The notes beneath the pieces are model-generated. The model made no database searches. It had not been told where the DNA came from and worked only from the letters and a program-made list of their open reading frames with translations. A program made the translations under genes and the position numbers. A stretch of DNA of 64,000 nucleotides, from NCBI GenBank assembly GCA_963974915.1, contig CAXBES010000001.1, forward strand, positions 1-64,000, in the 5' to 3' direction. Shown here in pieces: positions 8,881-17,452 of this stretch. Source of the DNA: CAXBES01 sp963974915. GTDB lineage: Bacteria; Bacteroidota; Bacteroidia; Flavobacteriales; Flavobacteriaceae. Each line of letters begins with the position of its first letter. The first letter of the stretch is position 1.

Positions 8881-9585
8881 TTATTTCTTAAATATGGGAA
8901 TGAGATACGAAATTGTATATCCGTAACCTACCCCATAATCACTAAAATCATTGGTGTTATTAAAGCCAGGGACAAATAAATTATCGAAATTGTTGGGTTG
9001 GTCTTCAGCGAGCATTCTTTTTAGCTGTAAATTAATAGAGAGGTATAGGTTATTGAGTACTTCGGTTTTAACGCCAACGATCAATTCTGCCCAGTGAGCG
9101 GTTAGACCGTCGAACTTTTGGGGTTCCACTCTGCTTCCGGGGGGAAAGGACTGATTGGTGACATAAATATTATAGGCAAGTAACTCCTGATTGAAAGTTG
9201 AAAATCCATATCTAAGTCCGGCGAAAATAGCATTATTGAGTCCCAGCCAGTTATTATATGCATTAAAATCGCCTCCCACTTTCAAATAGCTACCGGAGGC
9301 TGTAGAATTCAGATTGCTTTCAAATCTATCTTTTTTTTCATTTCCGAGTTCAGCGGCGAGATAGAACTTTTTCGATAATCTGAAATCACCAACAATTTCG
9401 AAACCGCTATAACCACTTTCAAGCAATGTACGTAAAGGTTTAGATAGATCGGCACCAACTCTAAGTCCGTATTTATTAATTTTAGCTACAGAATCTGTTG
9501 CGACAGCTGTTTGTGATTGCGCCCAAAGAGAAACAGACGCACAACATAGGCTAATGCAAAATAGTAACGTGTGTCTCAGTTTCAT
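8881..9585 (-). CDS. DUF6048 family outer membrane protein
   Basis: This 234-residue protein has a signal peptide (cleavage near WAQ, residue 22) and alternating hydrophobic strands of an outer membrane beta-barrel. It fits the DUF6048 family, whose genes in flavobacteria usually sit beside a DUF6452 lipoprotein and rlmD, as here. Its start overlaps the end of the DUF6452 gene by 35 bases, so the two are probably co-translated. The function is unknown; a structural or assembly role in the outer membrane is a guess from context. Confidence 0.75.
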   Translation of the reverse strand: MKLRHTLLFCISLCCASVSLWAQSQTAVATDSVAKINKYGLRVGADLSKPLRTLLESGYSGFEIVGDFRLSKKFYLAAELGNEKKDRFESNLNSTASGSYLKVGGDFNAYNNWLGLNNAIFAGLRYGFSTFNQELLAYNIYVTNQSFPPGSRVEPQKFDGLTAHWAELIVGVKTEVLNNLYLSINLQLKRMLAEDQPNNFDNLFVPGFNNTNDFSDYGVGYGYTISYLIPIFKK

Positions 9586-10039
9586 CTTCTACTGTTTGTG
9601 TTTCAATTTGAATATTTAATAACCAATTATTAGGGTCTCCTTCTAAGTTAAATCCCAATTGATTGTAAATTGTTTTAAATCCGCAGGCTCTGTTAAGATA
9701 AACATCCTCTCTTTGATACAAAAAGGAAAGAATATCGACGTTGGTAAAAGTACCGTCTTCATTTTCATTGATAAACTGAAATCGGGTATCATCGGCTCCT
9801 GTACGAAGTGGAATTGCAATAGAATCGGTATTGGCGGCAACAAGTACGTCTACATTGTTACTGTAATCGGCTCTAACAGTAAGATTTGGAACCGCTTTTG
9901 CTTCAGAAGGGTCAAGAATATCTTTAAAAACTATTATTAATAGGGGGGTGGTGTCACTTCCCTCCGGACAGATATCGTCACGGGTACACCCATTAAAGGC
10001 AACAACTATTAATAATAAGGTTATAATTTTTTTAATCAT
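9551..10039 (-). CDS. DUF6452 family lipoprotein
   Basis: This 162-residue protein has a lipoprotein signal peptide with a lipobox-like VAFNGC, so Cys18 is probably lipidated. The following TRDDICPEGSDTTPLLIIVF block is typical of the DUF6452 family. The gene lies 31 bases after rlmD and overlaps the DUF6048 gene by 35 bases, forming a three-gene unit. The function is unknown. It is probably periplasmic and anchored to the outer or inner membrane, and the pairing with a barrel protein suggests a complex. Confidence 0.8.
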   Translation of the reverse strand: MIKKIITLLLIVVAFNGCTRDDICPEGSDTTPLLIIVFKDILDPSEAKAVPNLTVRADYSNNVDVLVAANTDSIAIPLRTGADDTRFQFINENEDGTFTNVDILSFLYQREDVYLNRACGFKTIYNQLGFNLEGDPNNWLLNIQIETQTVEDETETHVTILH

Positions 10040-10070
10040 TAGGTTTACTTCGGAATTGATTCAGAAAAAA

Positions 10071-11483
10071 TTACCGTTTTTCCAAAAGTACAACATTTTC
10101 GACGTGATGTGTTTGTGGAAACATATCGACCGGCTGAATTTTCACTACTTTATAAACCGAATCCAGCAATGAAAGATCACGTGCCTGAGTTGCACTGTTG
10201 CAACTTACATAAACAATTTTTGGCGCAGAAAGTGTAAGTAACTGACCTACAACATCTTTATGCATCCCATCCCTTGGCGGGTCTGTGATAACGACGTCCG
10301 GAATACCATGAGTATCGATAAAATCCTGATTAAAAACCTTTTTCATGTCTCCTACATAGAACTCGGCATTTTCTATATTATTTAGTTTCGCATTTTCAAT
10401 CGCTGCATCAATGGCTTCCGGCACAGATTCTACCCCCACGACTTTTTTTGCTTTTTTTGCCACGAACTGGGCGATTGTACCTGTACCGGTATACAGGTCG
10501 TAAACGAGTTCATTGCCCGATAGGTCTGCGAAATCACGTGTTACTTTATATAATTCGTATGCTTGTTCGCTATTCGTTTGATAGAAAGATTTAGCATTTA
10601 TTTTAAACTTAAGCCCCTCCATTTCTTCAAATATGTGGTTGTTGCCGCTATAGCAAATCACATCCTGATCGTAAATAGTATCATTGCCTTTAGAATTAAT
10701 AACGTATAAAAGTGACGTTATTTCCGGAAAGTTTTGAGTTAGTGCATCTAAAAGTTGCGTTCTGCCTACTTTATCGTCATAAAAGAACTGTACCAACACC
10801 ATAACATCGCCGGTCGTGGAAGTTCTAATCATGAGAGTTCTAAGGAGACCTTCTTGATTTCGGGTATTAAAAAATGGCAAGTTTAGTTCTCCGGCTTTAG
10901 CCTTAACAAAGTCTCTGATAGCATTACTGGGATCGGCTTGCAGATAACATTTGTTTAAATCCAAAATTTTGTCCCACATCCCGGGTATATGAAACCCGAG
11001 AGCATTTTTATCTTCGATAATTGCATCACTTTTAATTTGATCCAGTGTTAGCCATTTGCTGTCGCTAAATGAGAATTCCATTTTATTTCGATAGAAGTAT
11101 TGCTTTTTGGAACCGAGAATGGGTTGAACCGATGGAATTTCGATCTTACCGAGTCGTAACAAATTATTTTCAACTTCCTTTTGTTTATAAAAGAGCTGAT
11201 GTTCATACCCCATATTTTGCCACTTGCAGCCACCACAAGTACCAAAGTGTTCACAAACCGGTTCTACGCGTTTGTCTGAAAATTCGGAAAAAGAGATCGC
11301 GGAGCCTTCATAATAAGAGGAGCGTTTTTTAGTAGTTTGAACCGTAGCTACATCTCCGGGTACTGCATTATTAATAAATACCACACGTCCGTCCTTAGCT
11401 TTGGCAACTGCTTTTCCTTTCGCACCGGCGTCAATTACTTCAAGATTTTCGAGAATGACACGATTTGTTTTTCTTCTTCCCAT
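10071..11483 (-). CDS. rlmD: 23S rRNA (uracil(1939)-C(5))-methyltransferase RlmD
   Basis: The 470-residue protein has an N-terminal TRAM domain (about 1-60). A [4Fe-4S] cluster motif follows, with three close cysteines in CEHFGTCGGCKW and a further cysteine near NKCYLQ. The C-terminal SAM domain contains VYDLYTGTGTIAQFVA and TDPPRDGMHK, and the catalytic cysteine is C428 in VSCNSATQARDL. This is the family that makes 5-methyluridine in 23S rRNA. Some relatives modify other uridines (RlmCD, RumB), so the exact position is inferred. It heads a unit with DUF6452 and DUF6048. Confidence 0.92.
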   Translation of the reverse strand: MGRRKTNRVILENLEVIDAGAKGKAVAKAKDGRVVFINNAVPGDVATVQTTKKRSSYYEGSAISFSEFSDKRVEPVCEHFGTCGGCKWQNMGYEHQLFYKQKEVENNLLRLGKIEIPSVQPILGSKKQYFYRNKMEFSFSDSKWLTLDQIKSDAIIEDKNALGFHIPGMWDKILDLNKCYLQADPSNAIRDFVKAKAGELNLPFFNTRNQEGLLRTLMIRTSTTGDVMVLVQFFYDDKVGRTQLLDALTQNFPEITSLLYVINSKGNDTIYDQDVICYSGNNHIFEEMEGLKFKINAKSFYQTNSEQAYELYKVTRDFADLSGNELVYDLYTGTGTIAQFVAKKAKKVVGVESVPEAIDAAIENAKLNNIENAEFYVGDMKKVFNQDFIDTHGIPDVVITDPPRDGMHKDVVGQLLTLSAPKIVYVSCNSATQARDLSLLDSVYKVVKIQPVDMFPQTHHVENVVLLEKR

Positions 11484-11662
11484 GTTGGCAAAAATAGTGT
11501 AAAAAGAATGTTTAAATATTCAAAAGGTCTCAAAAAATTTGGGAATAATTTAGTAATTTGCAAGCCCAAGGATGATTTCTCTCCTCCGCTGAATTTTCGA
11601 ACTCTCGAAAGAATAAAGGTATAGCAGGAATTTTTTATTTTTTATCATTTTAAAGTTTTTTT

Positions 11663-12904
11663 ATGTCAGTAATGGAACAAACGGCTTCACAGAAAGCTAT
11701 GGATTTAGAAAACAAGTATGGTGCACATAACTATCATCCTTTACCTGTGGTTTTAAATAGGGGTGAAGGTGTTTATGTTTGGGATGTAGAAGGAAAAAAA
11801 TACTACGATTTTCTTTCGGCTTATTCTGCGGTAAACCAAGGACATTGTCATCCAAGGATCGTAAACGCGATGACCCAGCAGGCTCAAACTCTAAGCTTAA
11901 CCTCGAGAGCTTTTTATAACGATAAGTTGGGCGTATACGAAAAGTACGCAAGTGAGTATTTCAACTTCGATAAGTTATTACCTATGAATACGGGGGCCGA
12001 AGCAGTTGAAACTGCTTTAAAAATATGTAGAAAATGGGCTTATGAGAAAAAAGGAATTTCGGAAAACGAAGCCGAAATCGTAGTTTGCGAAAATAATTTT
12101 CATGGAAGAACAACAACTATTATCTCATTTTCTAACGATCCGGTAGCCAGAAAGAATTTTGGGCCTTACACCAAAGGCTTTATAAAAATTGAATACGATA
12201 ATTTGCTCGCTTTAGAATCGGTATTAAAATCGAATACGAATATAGCTGGGTTCTTAGTAGAGCCCATTCAAGGTGAGGCCGGTGTTTATGTTCCTTCAGA
12301 AGGATACCTTCAACAGGCAAAATCTCTTTGCGAACAGTATAATGTTCTGTTTATTGCCGATGAAGTTCAAACAGGTATAGCAAGAACAGGAAAACTTTTG
12401 GCGGTGGATCATGAAAATGTAAAGCCAGATATTCTAATCTTAGGTAAAGCATTAAGCGGTGGAGCATATCCGGTTTCGGCTGTATTGGCAAATAATGAAA
12501 TTATGGATGTTATAAAACCGGGAAATCATGGTTCTACTTTTGGAGGTAATCCTATTGCGGCAGCGGTTGCTATGGCAGCGTTAGACGTGGTGAAAGATGA
12601 ACAGCTTGCAGAGAATGCTGAACGTCTTGGAAATGTTTTCAGAAGTGAATTAAACAAGTTTATAGAAACAAGCTCTATCGCTACCCTTGTAAGAGGGAAG
12701 GGATTGTTAAATGCAATTGTAATAAATGATTCTGAAGACAGTGATACTGCATGGAATATTTGTTTGAAACTACGCGATAATGGTCTTTTGGCGAAGCCTA
12801 CCCACGGTAATATTATTCGTTTTGCGCCGCCTTTGGTCATGAACGATGAACAATTGTTAGATTGTGTGTCGATCATTATAAATACTTTAAAAGAATTCGA
12901 ATAG
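11663..12904 (+). CDS. rocD: Ornithine--oxo-acid transaminase
   Basis: The 413-residue class III PLP-dependent aminotransferase carries the ornithine aminotransferase signature throughout: KYGAHNYHPLPVVL at the start, the ENNFHGRTTTIISFS block, FIADEVQTGIARTGK for cofactor binding, and the PLP lysine K262 in LILGKALSGGAYP. It converts ornithine and 2-oxoglutarate to glutamate semialdehyde and glutamate, linking arginine and proline metabolism. The length is typical. It stands alone with its own upstream region and terminator. The first ATG is used here; MEQTASQ three codons later is an alternative start. Confidence 0.94.
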   Translation: MSVMEQTASQKAMDLENKYGAHNYHPLPVVLNRGEGVYVWDVEGKKYYDFLSAYSAVNQGHCHPRIVNAMTQQAQTLSLTSRAFYNDKLGVYEKYASEYFNFDKLLPMNTGAEAVETALKICRKWAYEKKGISENEAEIVVCENNFHGRTTTIISFSNDPVARKNFGPYTKGFIKIEYDNLLALESVLKSNTNIAGFLVEPIQGEAGVYVPSEGYLQQAKSLCEQYNVLFIADEVQTGIARTGKLLAVDHENVKPDILILGKALSGGAYPVSAVLANNEIMDVIKPGNHGSTFGGNPIAAAVAMAALDVVKDEQLAENAERLGNVFRSELNKFIETSSIATLVRGKGLLNAIVINDSEDSDTAWNICLKLRDNGLLAKPTHGNIIRFAPPLVMNDEQLLDCVSIIINTLKEFE

Positions 12905-12924
12905 AATAGCTCGATAAACTGATT

Positions 12925-12966
12925 AAACCCGTTCGTCATATTTTGATGATCGGGTTTTTTATTTTT
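12925..12966 (+). terminator. Terminator after rocD
   Basis: AAACCCG (12925-12931) pairs with CGGGTTT (12951-12957), with inner pairing around GTCATAT..., and is followed by a T-rich run. Confidence 0.85.
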
Positions 12967-13135
12967 TAGAAGTTTTGAGAATGTTTAGTTGAATGGTTTT
13001 ATTTATTATGGGCGTAGGATAACGCATTTACTTCCCATTATAACGAATTTATAATTCGAAATTTTTAAAATCACAATGAGAAATATATATTTAGTTAGAA
13101 CAAACTCCCTATTAATTAATTATAAAATACGAACT

Positions 13136-14170
13136 ATGAAAAAACTTATGTATGTCGCACTCGGAGCCTTGCTTTTAGCTTCTTGTGCAAAAGATGAAAA
13201 CAGTACTATTAATATATATACTGAAGTAGATCTTACCACCGTTCTGCCTAATTCTGCTTACGATAACTCACAACAAGGGATCTACTCCGGTGTAATTGTA
13301 GCCAACAATACTCAATTTCATGGAAAATTATATCTTGATATTGCTAATAATAACAATCGCTATCAGGCTCTGGTTCAGACAATAGAGGGGCAGAAATTCG
13401 CTTTTAATTTAGTCAATATGGAAGATAATATTTATAGTTTTGGTAGTGACAAAGGTACTTTTAGCGTGGATATTTCTGATTATAACAATGTCGTAGTGTC
13501 AGATATATCTATTGATAATGCTAGTGGTACCGCACGCCTAATAAAAGAAACCAACAACAGTCGCGCTGCAATTGTTTTAGGAACATATACTTCAGCTTGT
13601 ACAGATTGCCCTTTTATGCTATCTGGAACATGGGATTTTATGGTAGAGCCACCGGCAAATCCAACAGATATAGCAAATATTTCTGAAGTAATAATAACAA
13701 CTTCCGGCTCAGAAATGAAGATTGATGATGATTTTGAAGGAACAACACCTTATTGTTATACAGGCGGACCGTACATACCATTTTTCTGGGAAGATTCTGA
13801 CCCTGCTGAGAACAGATATGAAATATATGCAACCGGACAGGAATGGATACAAGCAGGTGGAAATATTCTACATTACGATTTGGCTTTTTCTAAGACTATC
13901 GCAGATGAAAATGAGTTAGATTATAACAGGATGCTTGGCTTTCCGGAACTAACGAATGCTTTGTTCTTTGACCCACCTTTAGACCCTGCGGGGTGTTTTA
14001 ACATAGCAGGTACTAACGGACTCTGGGGGTTATATAATCCGGCGGGGGATGCTCTCCTAGCTGCAGGTTTTATTACTTTCGATACTTCGGGATTAGTTCC
14101 TGTACCTCCGGCTCCAGGTTTAGCAAGACCAACCGCTATGCCAATAGCCGAAATAAACAATATGAACTAA
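13136..14170 (+). CDS. Putative lipoprotein, member A of an unnamed three-member family
   Basis: The ATG at 13136 was chosen because it begins a clean lipoprotein signal (MKKLMYVALGALLLASC, Cys17); the frame is open upstream to 13076. The 344-residue protein has the core AYDNSQQGIYSGVIVANN followed by HGKLYLDIANNNNRYQA, which resembles the proteins at 46573 and 48353 (GIYHGIIAS, then RGKxWINxGNNGNYNAY). A second shared block begins near SGTWDFM. I recognise no named family. It is expected to be anchored in the envelope. A bidirectional terminator separates it from the CCC-motif gene. Confidence 0.8.
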   Translation: MKKLMYVALGALLLASCAKDENSTINIYTEVDLTTVLPNSAYDNSQQGIYSGVIVANNTQFHGKLYLDIANNNNRYQALVQTIEGQKFAFNLVNMEDNIYSFGSDKGTFSVDISDYNNVVVSDISIDNASGTARLIKETNNSRAAIVLGTYTSACTDCPFMLSGTWDFMVEPPANPTDIANISEVIITTSGSEMKIDDDFEGTTPYCYTGGPYIPFFWEDSDPAENRYEIYATGQEWIQAGGNILHYDLAFSKTIADENELDYNRMLGFPELTNALFFDPPLDPAGCFNIAGTNGLWGLYNPAGDALLAAGFITFDTSGLVPVPPAPGLARPTAMPIAEINNMN

Positions 14171-14188
14171 GTTATTACTTGGTGAAAA

Positions 14189-14218
14189 AAAAGGCAACCT
14201 ATTAGGTTGCCTTTTTTT
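14189..14218. terminator. Bidirectional terminator between convergent genes
   Basis: AAAAGGCAACCTA/TAGGTTGCCTTTT is a near-perfect stem with A-run and T-run flanks, so it can act on both strands. It separates the lipoprotein (+) from the CCC-motif gene (-). Confidence 0.92.
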
Positions 14219-14234
14219 AATATGAAGAATTAAT

Positions 14235-14561
14235 TTAAGGTTGTTCTATACCCATTTCTTCCATTCGCATTCTTGATTGCTCCATCATTTCATCCCAACC
14301 AATTGTTGAAATTGTATAGATAGTGTATATTAAATAAAGAGCATTTATTATCAATACTACTAATGCGATTGTTTTGGCAGTATTCATTGCACTTACATTT
14401 TCGTAGTTTTCCGGATTATTTTTAGCTTCTTTGATCTTACCATTAGCTAGAAAATATGCAATACCTGCAGGAATAACACCGATTCCTCCTACGCAACAGC
14501 ATAAGAATCCGAGTATTGAAAGCACATATGTTATTGTTGGGTTTAGTTTAATTTTCTCCAT
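14235..14561 (-). CDS. CCC-motif small membrane protein
   Basis: The 108-residue protein has two hydrophobic segments. The first holds a run of three cysteines (GFLCCCVGGIGVIPAGIAYF), and NPENYENVSAMNTAKTIALVV precedes the second. This fits the CCC-motif membrane proteins of flavobacteria. The function is unknown. It lies 12 bases after the DUF2752 gene, so the two are probably cotranscribed together with the T9SS protein gene upstream of them. Confidence 0.8.
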   Translation of the reverse strand: MEKIKLNPTITYVLSILGFLCCCVGGIGVIPAGIAYFLANGKIKEAKNNPENYENVSAMNTAKTIALVVLIINALYLIYTIYTISTIGWDEMMEQSRMRMEEMGIEQP

Positions 14562-14573
14562 TTTTTATATGTT

Positions 14574-14849
14574 TTAAGTTAATAGTTTAACTATAAAGTT
14601 AATTACAATTATAATAATGTTAGTGATAAGAAGGAAAATTTTAATTTTTTCGGCATACTTTACCTTGACAAATAGATCAAAAAGTAAGAATATAAAGAAA
14701 AGTAGGAGAGTATAGATGGCCGGGTACATTTTAAATGCGGCGATGAATTCACCCTTAAAAAGTAAGGCTGTAGCTCTTTGCAAGCCACAGCCAAAACATT
14801 CTATTCCGAAAAATTTTTTATTGAGGCATGGGAGCATATATTCATCCAT
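14574..14849 (-). CDS. DUF2752 family membrane protein
   Basis: The 91-residue protein begins with the DUF2752 signature CFGCGLQRATALLFKGEF (CxxCG then R) and ends in two membrane helices rich in I, L and F. The paired cysteines suggest metal or redox chemistry, but the function of the family is unknown. It is 15 bases downstream of the T9SS-sorted protein and 12 bases upstream of the CCC-motif gene, so the three genes form one unit. Confidence 0.85.
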   Translation of the reverse strand: MDEYMLPCLNKKFFGIECFGCGLQRATALLFKGEFIAAFKMYPAIYTLLLFFIFLLFDLFVKVKYAEKIKIFLLITNIIIIVINFIVKLLT

Positions 14850-14864
14850 ACCTAATACTATTTT

Positions 14865-16724
14865 TTAATTTTTTATAGAAACTTTATAGTCAATAACAAC
14901 ATCATCTTTCGTTGTTAATTTTACCAGGTAAATACCATCGCTTAGGTTCCCGGTTGGGAAAGTAAATCGTTTGCTGACCCCAACATTAGATTCATTTATT
15001 ACCAGTTTTCCGGACATATCGAAAACATGTGCGGCTTTGATATCATATCCTTCCGGATTAGAAACCTCTAACTGCTGTGCCGGATTGTTTTGGAAGAAAT
15101 CAACATTCGCTAATACAGTTGCTCTGTGTTCCTGAGTTTGAGTCGTACCTTGTTTAACTTCTTCAGAGCCATCAATAAATACTATATAGAATCTACTTGT
15201 GTAAGTACCTGCATCAAGCTGAATGTGCGCAGTTCTATCACCGGTAATTTGTTTCCATGTTGTATTTAAGTTATCGAATAAATAGGCTTCTGTGTTGTTC
15301 ATTTTAATTTCTTCGATAGCCGTTAATACTAAACTTGTTGGTTCGCTCAATTCAAAGGTAATAGGAATTCTCTTAGACTCATCAAAGCTTACACCCTGAA
15401 TTACATATGGTTTTAGGTCATTATCTGTAGGCCCAATAGGAAAGAAAACTTCAGAGCTTGCGTCCATGGGACTAAGTCCGTCAAATCCTCTATCATATCC
15501 ATCGGTTGCATCATCGGAAAAAGCAAGAACTAATTGTCTCATATGACTTTCGTTCATAAAGGCATTAATTCTAATTTGTGGAAGTCGTGGATCCTCATAA
15601 ACGATTTGTTCAGCAGCTATAGCAAAAGAATTATTAGGATTTTTGTTTGCTGCTGTATTACCGGCGGTCGTTCTAAATGTAGAGTTATTTGCCGCTCCTT
15701 CTTTTCTATACAATCTATGGCTGTTTTTTAAAGTGGCAGTTGAATTTCCTGTTCCGGGATCTCCTTGTATCATAAATCCTTGTGCAATTGGAGCAAACCT
15801 TCTTTCTACGTGAGTACCTTGAACACCAGTCGTTGTTGTAGGATTACCATCGTTATCATAGTTCATGAACATTGGGCGGGTATAAATACCGGGATTACTC
15901 AAACTACCATCATAACTTGGAGTACCTGGAACCCAAACACCAAAACCACCTTTATTATCTACGTAGTAGTGTGAATTAATCGATCTGTCCTCATCCCAAT
16001 ATCTAAATGAGTTGATAGACGTATTACTCGCATCGTGAAAAACCGCATTCAGGTCTAAAGCCGATGGATAAGGGTTTCCGGATAGTGTTAAATCGTCTTC
16101 AAGTATATTAACCGTAATGTCCCCATTGTTTGCGCGGCCTCTGAAATCGTAATTTTGATTAGGAGTTGCACTAACTCCTACACCTTTCATACTAAAACCA
16201 TAACCGGGTGCGACCACATTAGCAGTTCCAATAGCGGTCCAAGGACCTCCGGCCGGATATTGATATAGCCATCTTCTCGAAATACGTAAAGGGTTTGCAC
16301 TACCATTATAATTTGTAACGATAGTAGCCGGATTAGAGTTGGTTAAACTAAGAGAATCGTGAACTCGCGCCATCCCAAAATTTTCATTACCACTAGCAGT
16401 TGCATAATTACCTACCGGAGAAATCCAAAAGTTATAATCGTATGCATCAGAATGACTATTTTGAATAACAGAAATATAACCATCTCCACTGTTAGGTGAA
16501 CTTGTAGTACCTTGCACAAGTTGAGATTCTTCTCTAAGGTAAATACTTGCTTCGGTTGCACCTGAAGAATTTTCAACAAGGTTGATATCCTGTTCAACAA
16601 AAAGGACTTGATCCTTTACATATACATAGGAATCTGTACCAGATGAAGCGTTCGGACTTACATACAACTGGGAAAAAGCAACTGTTGTACATAAAGAAAC
16701 AGCAATAAGTAGTAGGTTTTTCAT
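14865..16724 (-). CDS. T9SS-sorted secreted protein
   Basis: The 619-residue protein has a signal peptide (MKNLLLIAVSLCTTVAFSQ) and a C-terminal T9SS sorting region in about the last 80 residues (HVFDMSGKLVINES, then NLSDGIYLVKLTTKDD). The middle carries beta-rich sequence such as GNPYPSALDLNAVF and FYIVFIDGSEEVKQG, which also appears in related form in the large protein at 1410 (ANPYASAIDADLFF). The two therefore share the region before the sorting domain. It is expected to be exported by T9SS to the cell surface or medium. The function is unknown. It is the first gene of a unit with DUF2752 and CCC-motif genes. Confidence 0.85.
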   Translation of the reverse strand: MKNLLLIAVSLCTTVAFSQLYVSPNASSGTDSYVYVKDQVLFVEQDINLVENSSGATEASIYLREESQLVQGTTSSPNSGDGYISVIQNSHSDAYDYNFWISPVGNYATASGNENFGMARVHDSLSLTNSNPATIVTNYNGSANPLRISRRWLYQYPAGGPWTAIGTANVVAPGYGFSMKGVGVSATPNQNYDFRGRANNGDITVNILEDDLTLSGNPYPSALDLNAVFHDASNTSINSFRYWDEDRSINSHYYVDNKGGFGVWVPGTPSYDGSLSNPGIYTRPMFMNYDNDGNPTTTTGVQGTHVERRFAPIAQGFMIQGDPGTGNSTATLKNSHRLYRKEGAANNSTFRTTAGNTAANKNPNNSFAIAAEQIVYEDPRLPQIRINAFMNESHMRQLVLAFSDDATDGYDRGFDGLSPMDASSEVFFPIGPTDNDLKPYVIQGVSFDESKRIPITFELSEPTSLVLTAIEEIKMNNTEAYLFDNLNTTWKQITGDRTAHIQLDAGTYTSRFYIVFIDGSEEVKQGTTQTQEHRATVLANVDFFQNNPAQQLEVSNPEGYDIKAAHVFDMSGKLVINESNVGVSKRFTFPTGNLSDGIYLVKLTTKDDVVIDYKVSIKN

Positions 16725-16903
16725 AATTTTACAGTTTAAAAAACATCATATTTGGGGTTAAAATGCTCGATATTTAGAGCGTAAAAATAAATATATTTTT
16801 TTAATTAGAAGTTATTTTCGTCAAAAAATACACATTTTCACCCATTTAAACGGCTGTAAACTAATAAATAATGTCGAATTAACAAGAAAAAACTTTCAGA
16901 AAA

Positions 16904-17452
16904 ATGAATATTGGCGATAAAATAACTGTTTTAGACGATGATATGTATGGTGTAGTGTCAAAAATAGAAGGGAATTTAGTCACAATTTCCACCGACGACG
17001 GTTTCGATCTGGAATTTAATAAAAGAGAATTGATCGTTATTGATGAGGCTTTTTCAAAAAAAGATTTTGCACCTGATAACCTTTCAGAAATACTTTCAGA
17101 AAAAAATATAGAAAAACGTAAAAAATCGAAAAAAGTAAAACCCAAGGACAGAGTTCTACCTCCTATGGAAGTGGATTTGCATATTCACCAGCTCGTTCCA
17201 AAAAGCAGAGGTTTGAGTAATCATGAAATGTTGACTATTCAAATCGATGAAGCTAAAAGACAGTTGGACTTTGCAATTAAGAAGAAGATCCAGCGTATTG
17301 TATTTATTCATGGGGTAGGTGAAGGGGTTTTGCGTGCCGAACTTGAATATCTGTTCAGGCAATATGGAAATCTACAATATAACGATGCAAACTTTCAAAA
17401 ATACGGGCGAGGTGCTACCGAAGTTTATGTATTTCAGAACCTAACTCCCTAA
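16904..17452 (+). CDS. Smr-domain protein
   Basis: The 182-residue protein begins with a small beta-barrel-like region (MNIGDKITVLDDDMYGVVSK). After a charged linker it has an Smr domain: VDLHIHQL (about residue 90), then RIVFIHGVGEGVLRAEL (about 130) and a final GATEVYVF. Smr domains are found at the end of MutS2 and in stand-alone nucleases, where the DxH and HGxG motifs are needed for nucleic-acid cleavage. The cellular role here is not known; DNA repair or ribosome-associated RNA cleavage are both possible. Its stop overlaps the convergent gene at 17449 by four bases. Confidence 0.85.
   Translation: MNIGDKITVLDDDMYGVVSKIEGNLVTISTDDGFDLEFNKRELIVIDEAFSKKDFAPDNLSEILSEKNIEKRKKSKKVKPKDRVLPPMEVDLHIHQLVPKSRGLSNHEMLTIQIDEAKRQLDFAIKKKIQRIVFIHGVGEGVLRAELEYLFRQYGNLQYNDANFQKYGRGATEVYVFQNLTP

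Noticed and set aside
13076..13135. Upstream start for lipoprotein A
   Set aside because: The ATG at 13136 gives a proper lipoprotein signal; the extension would hide it.
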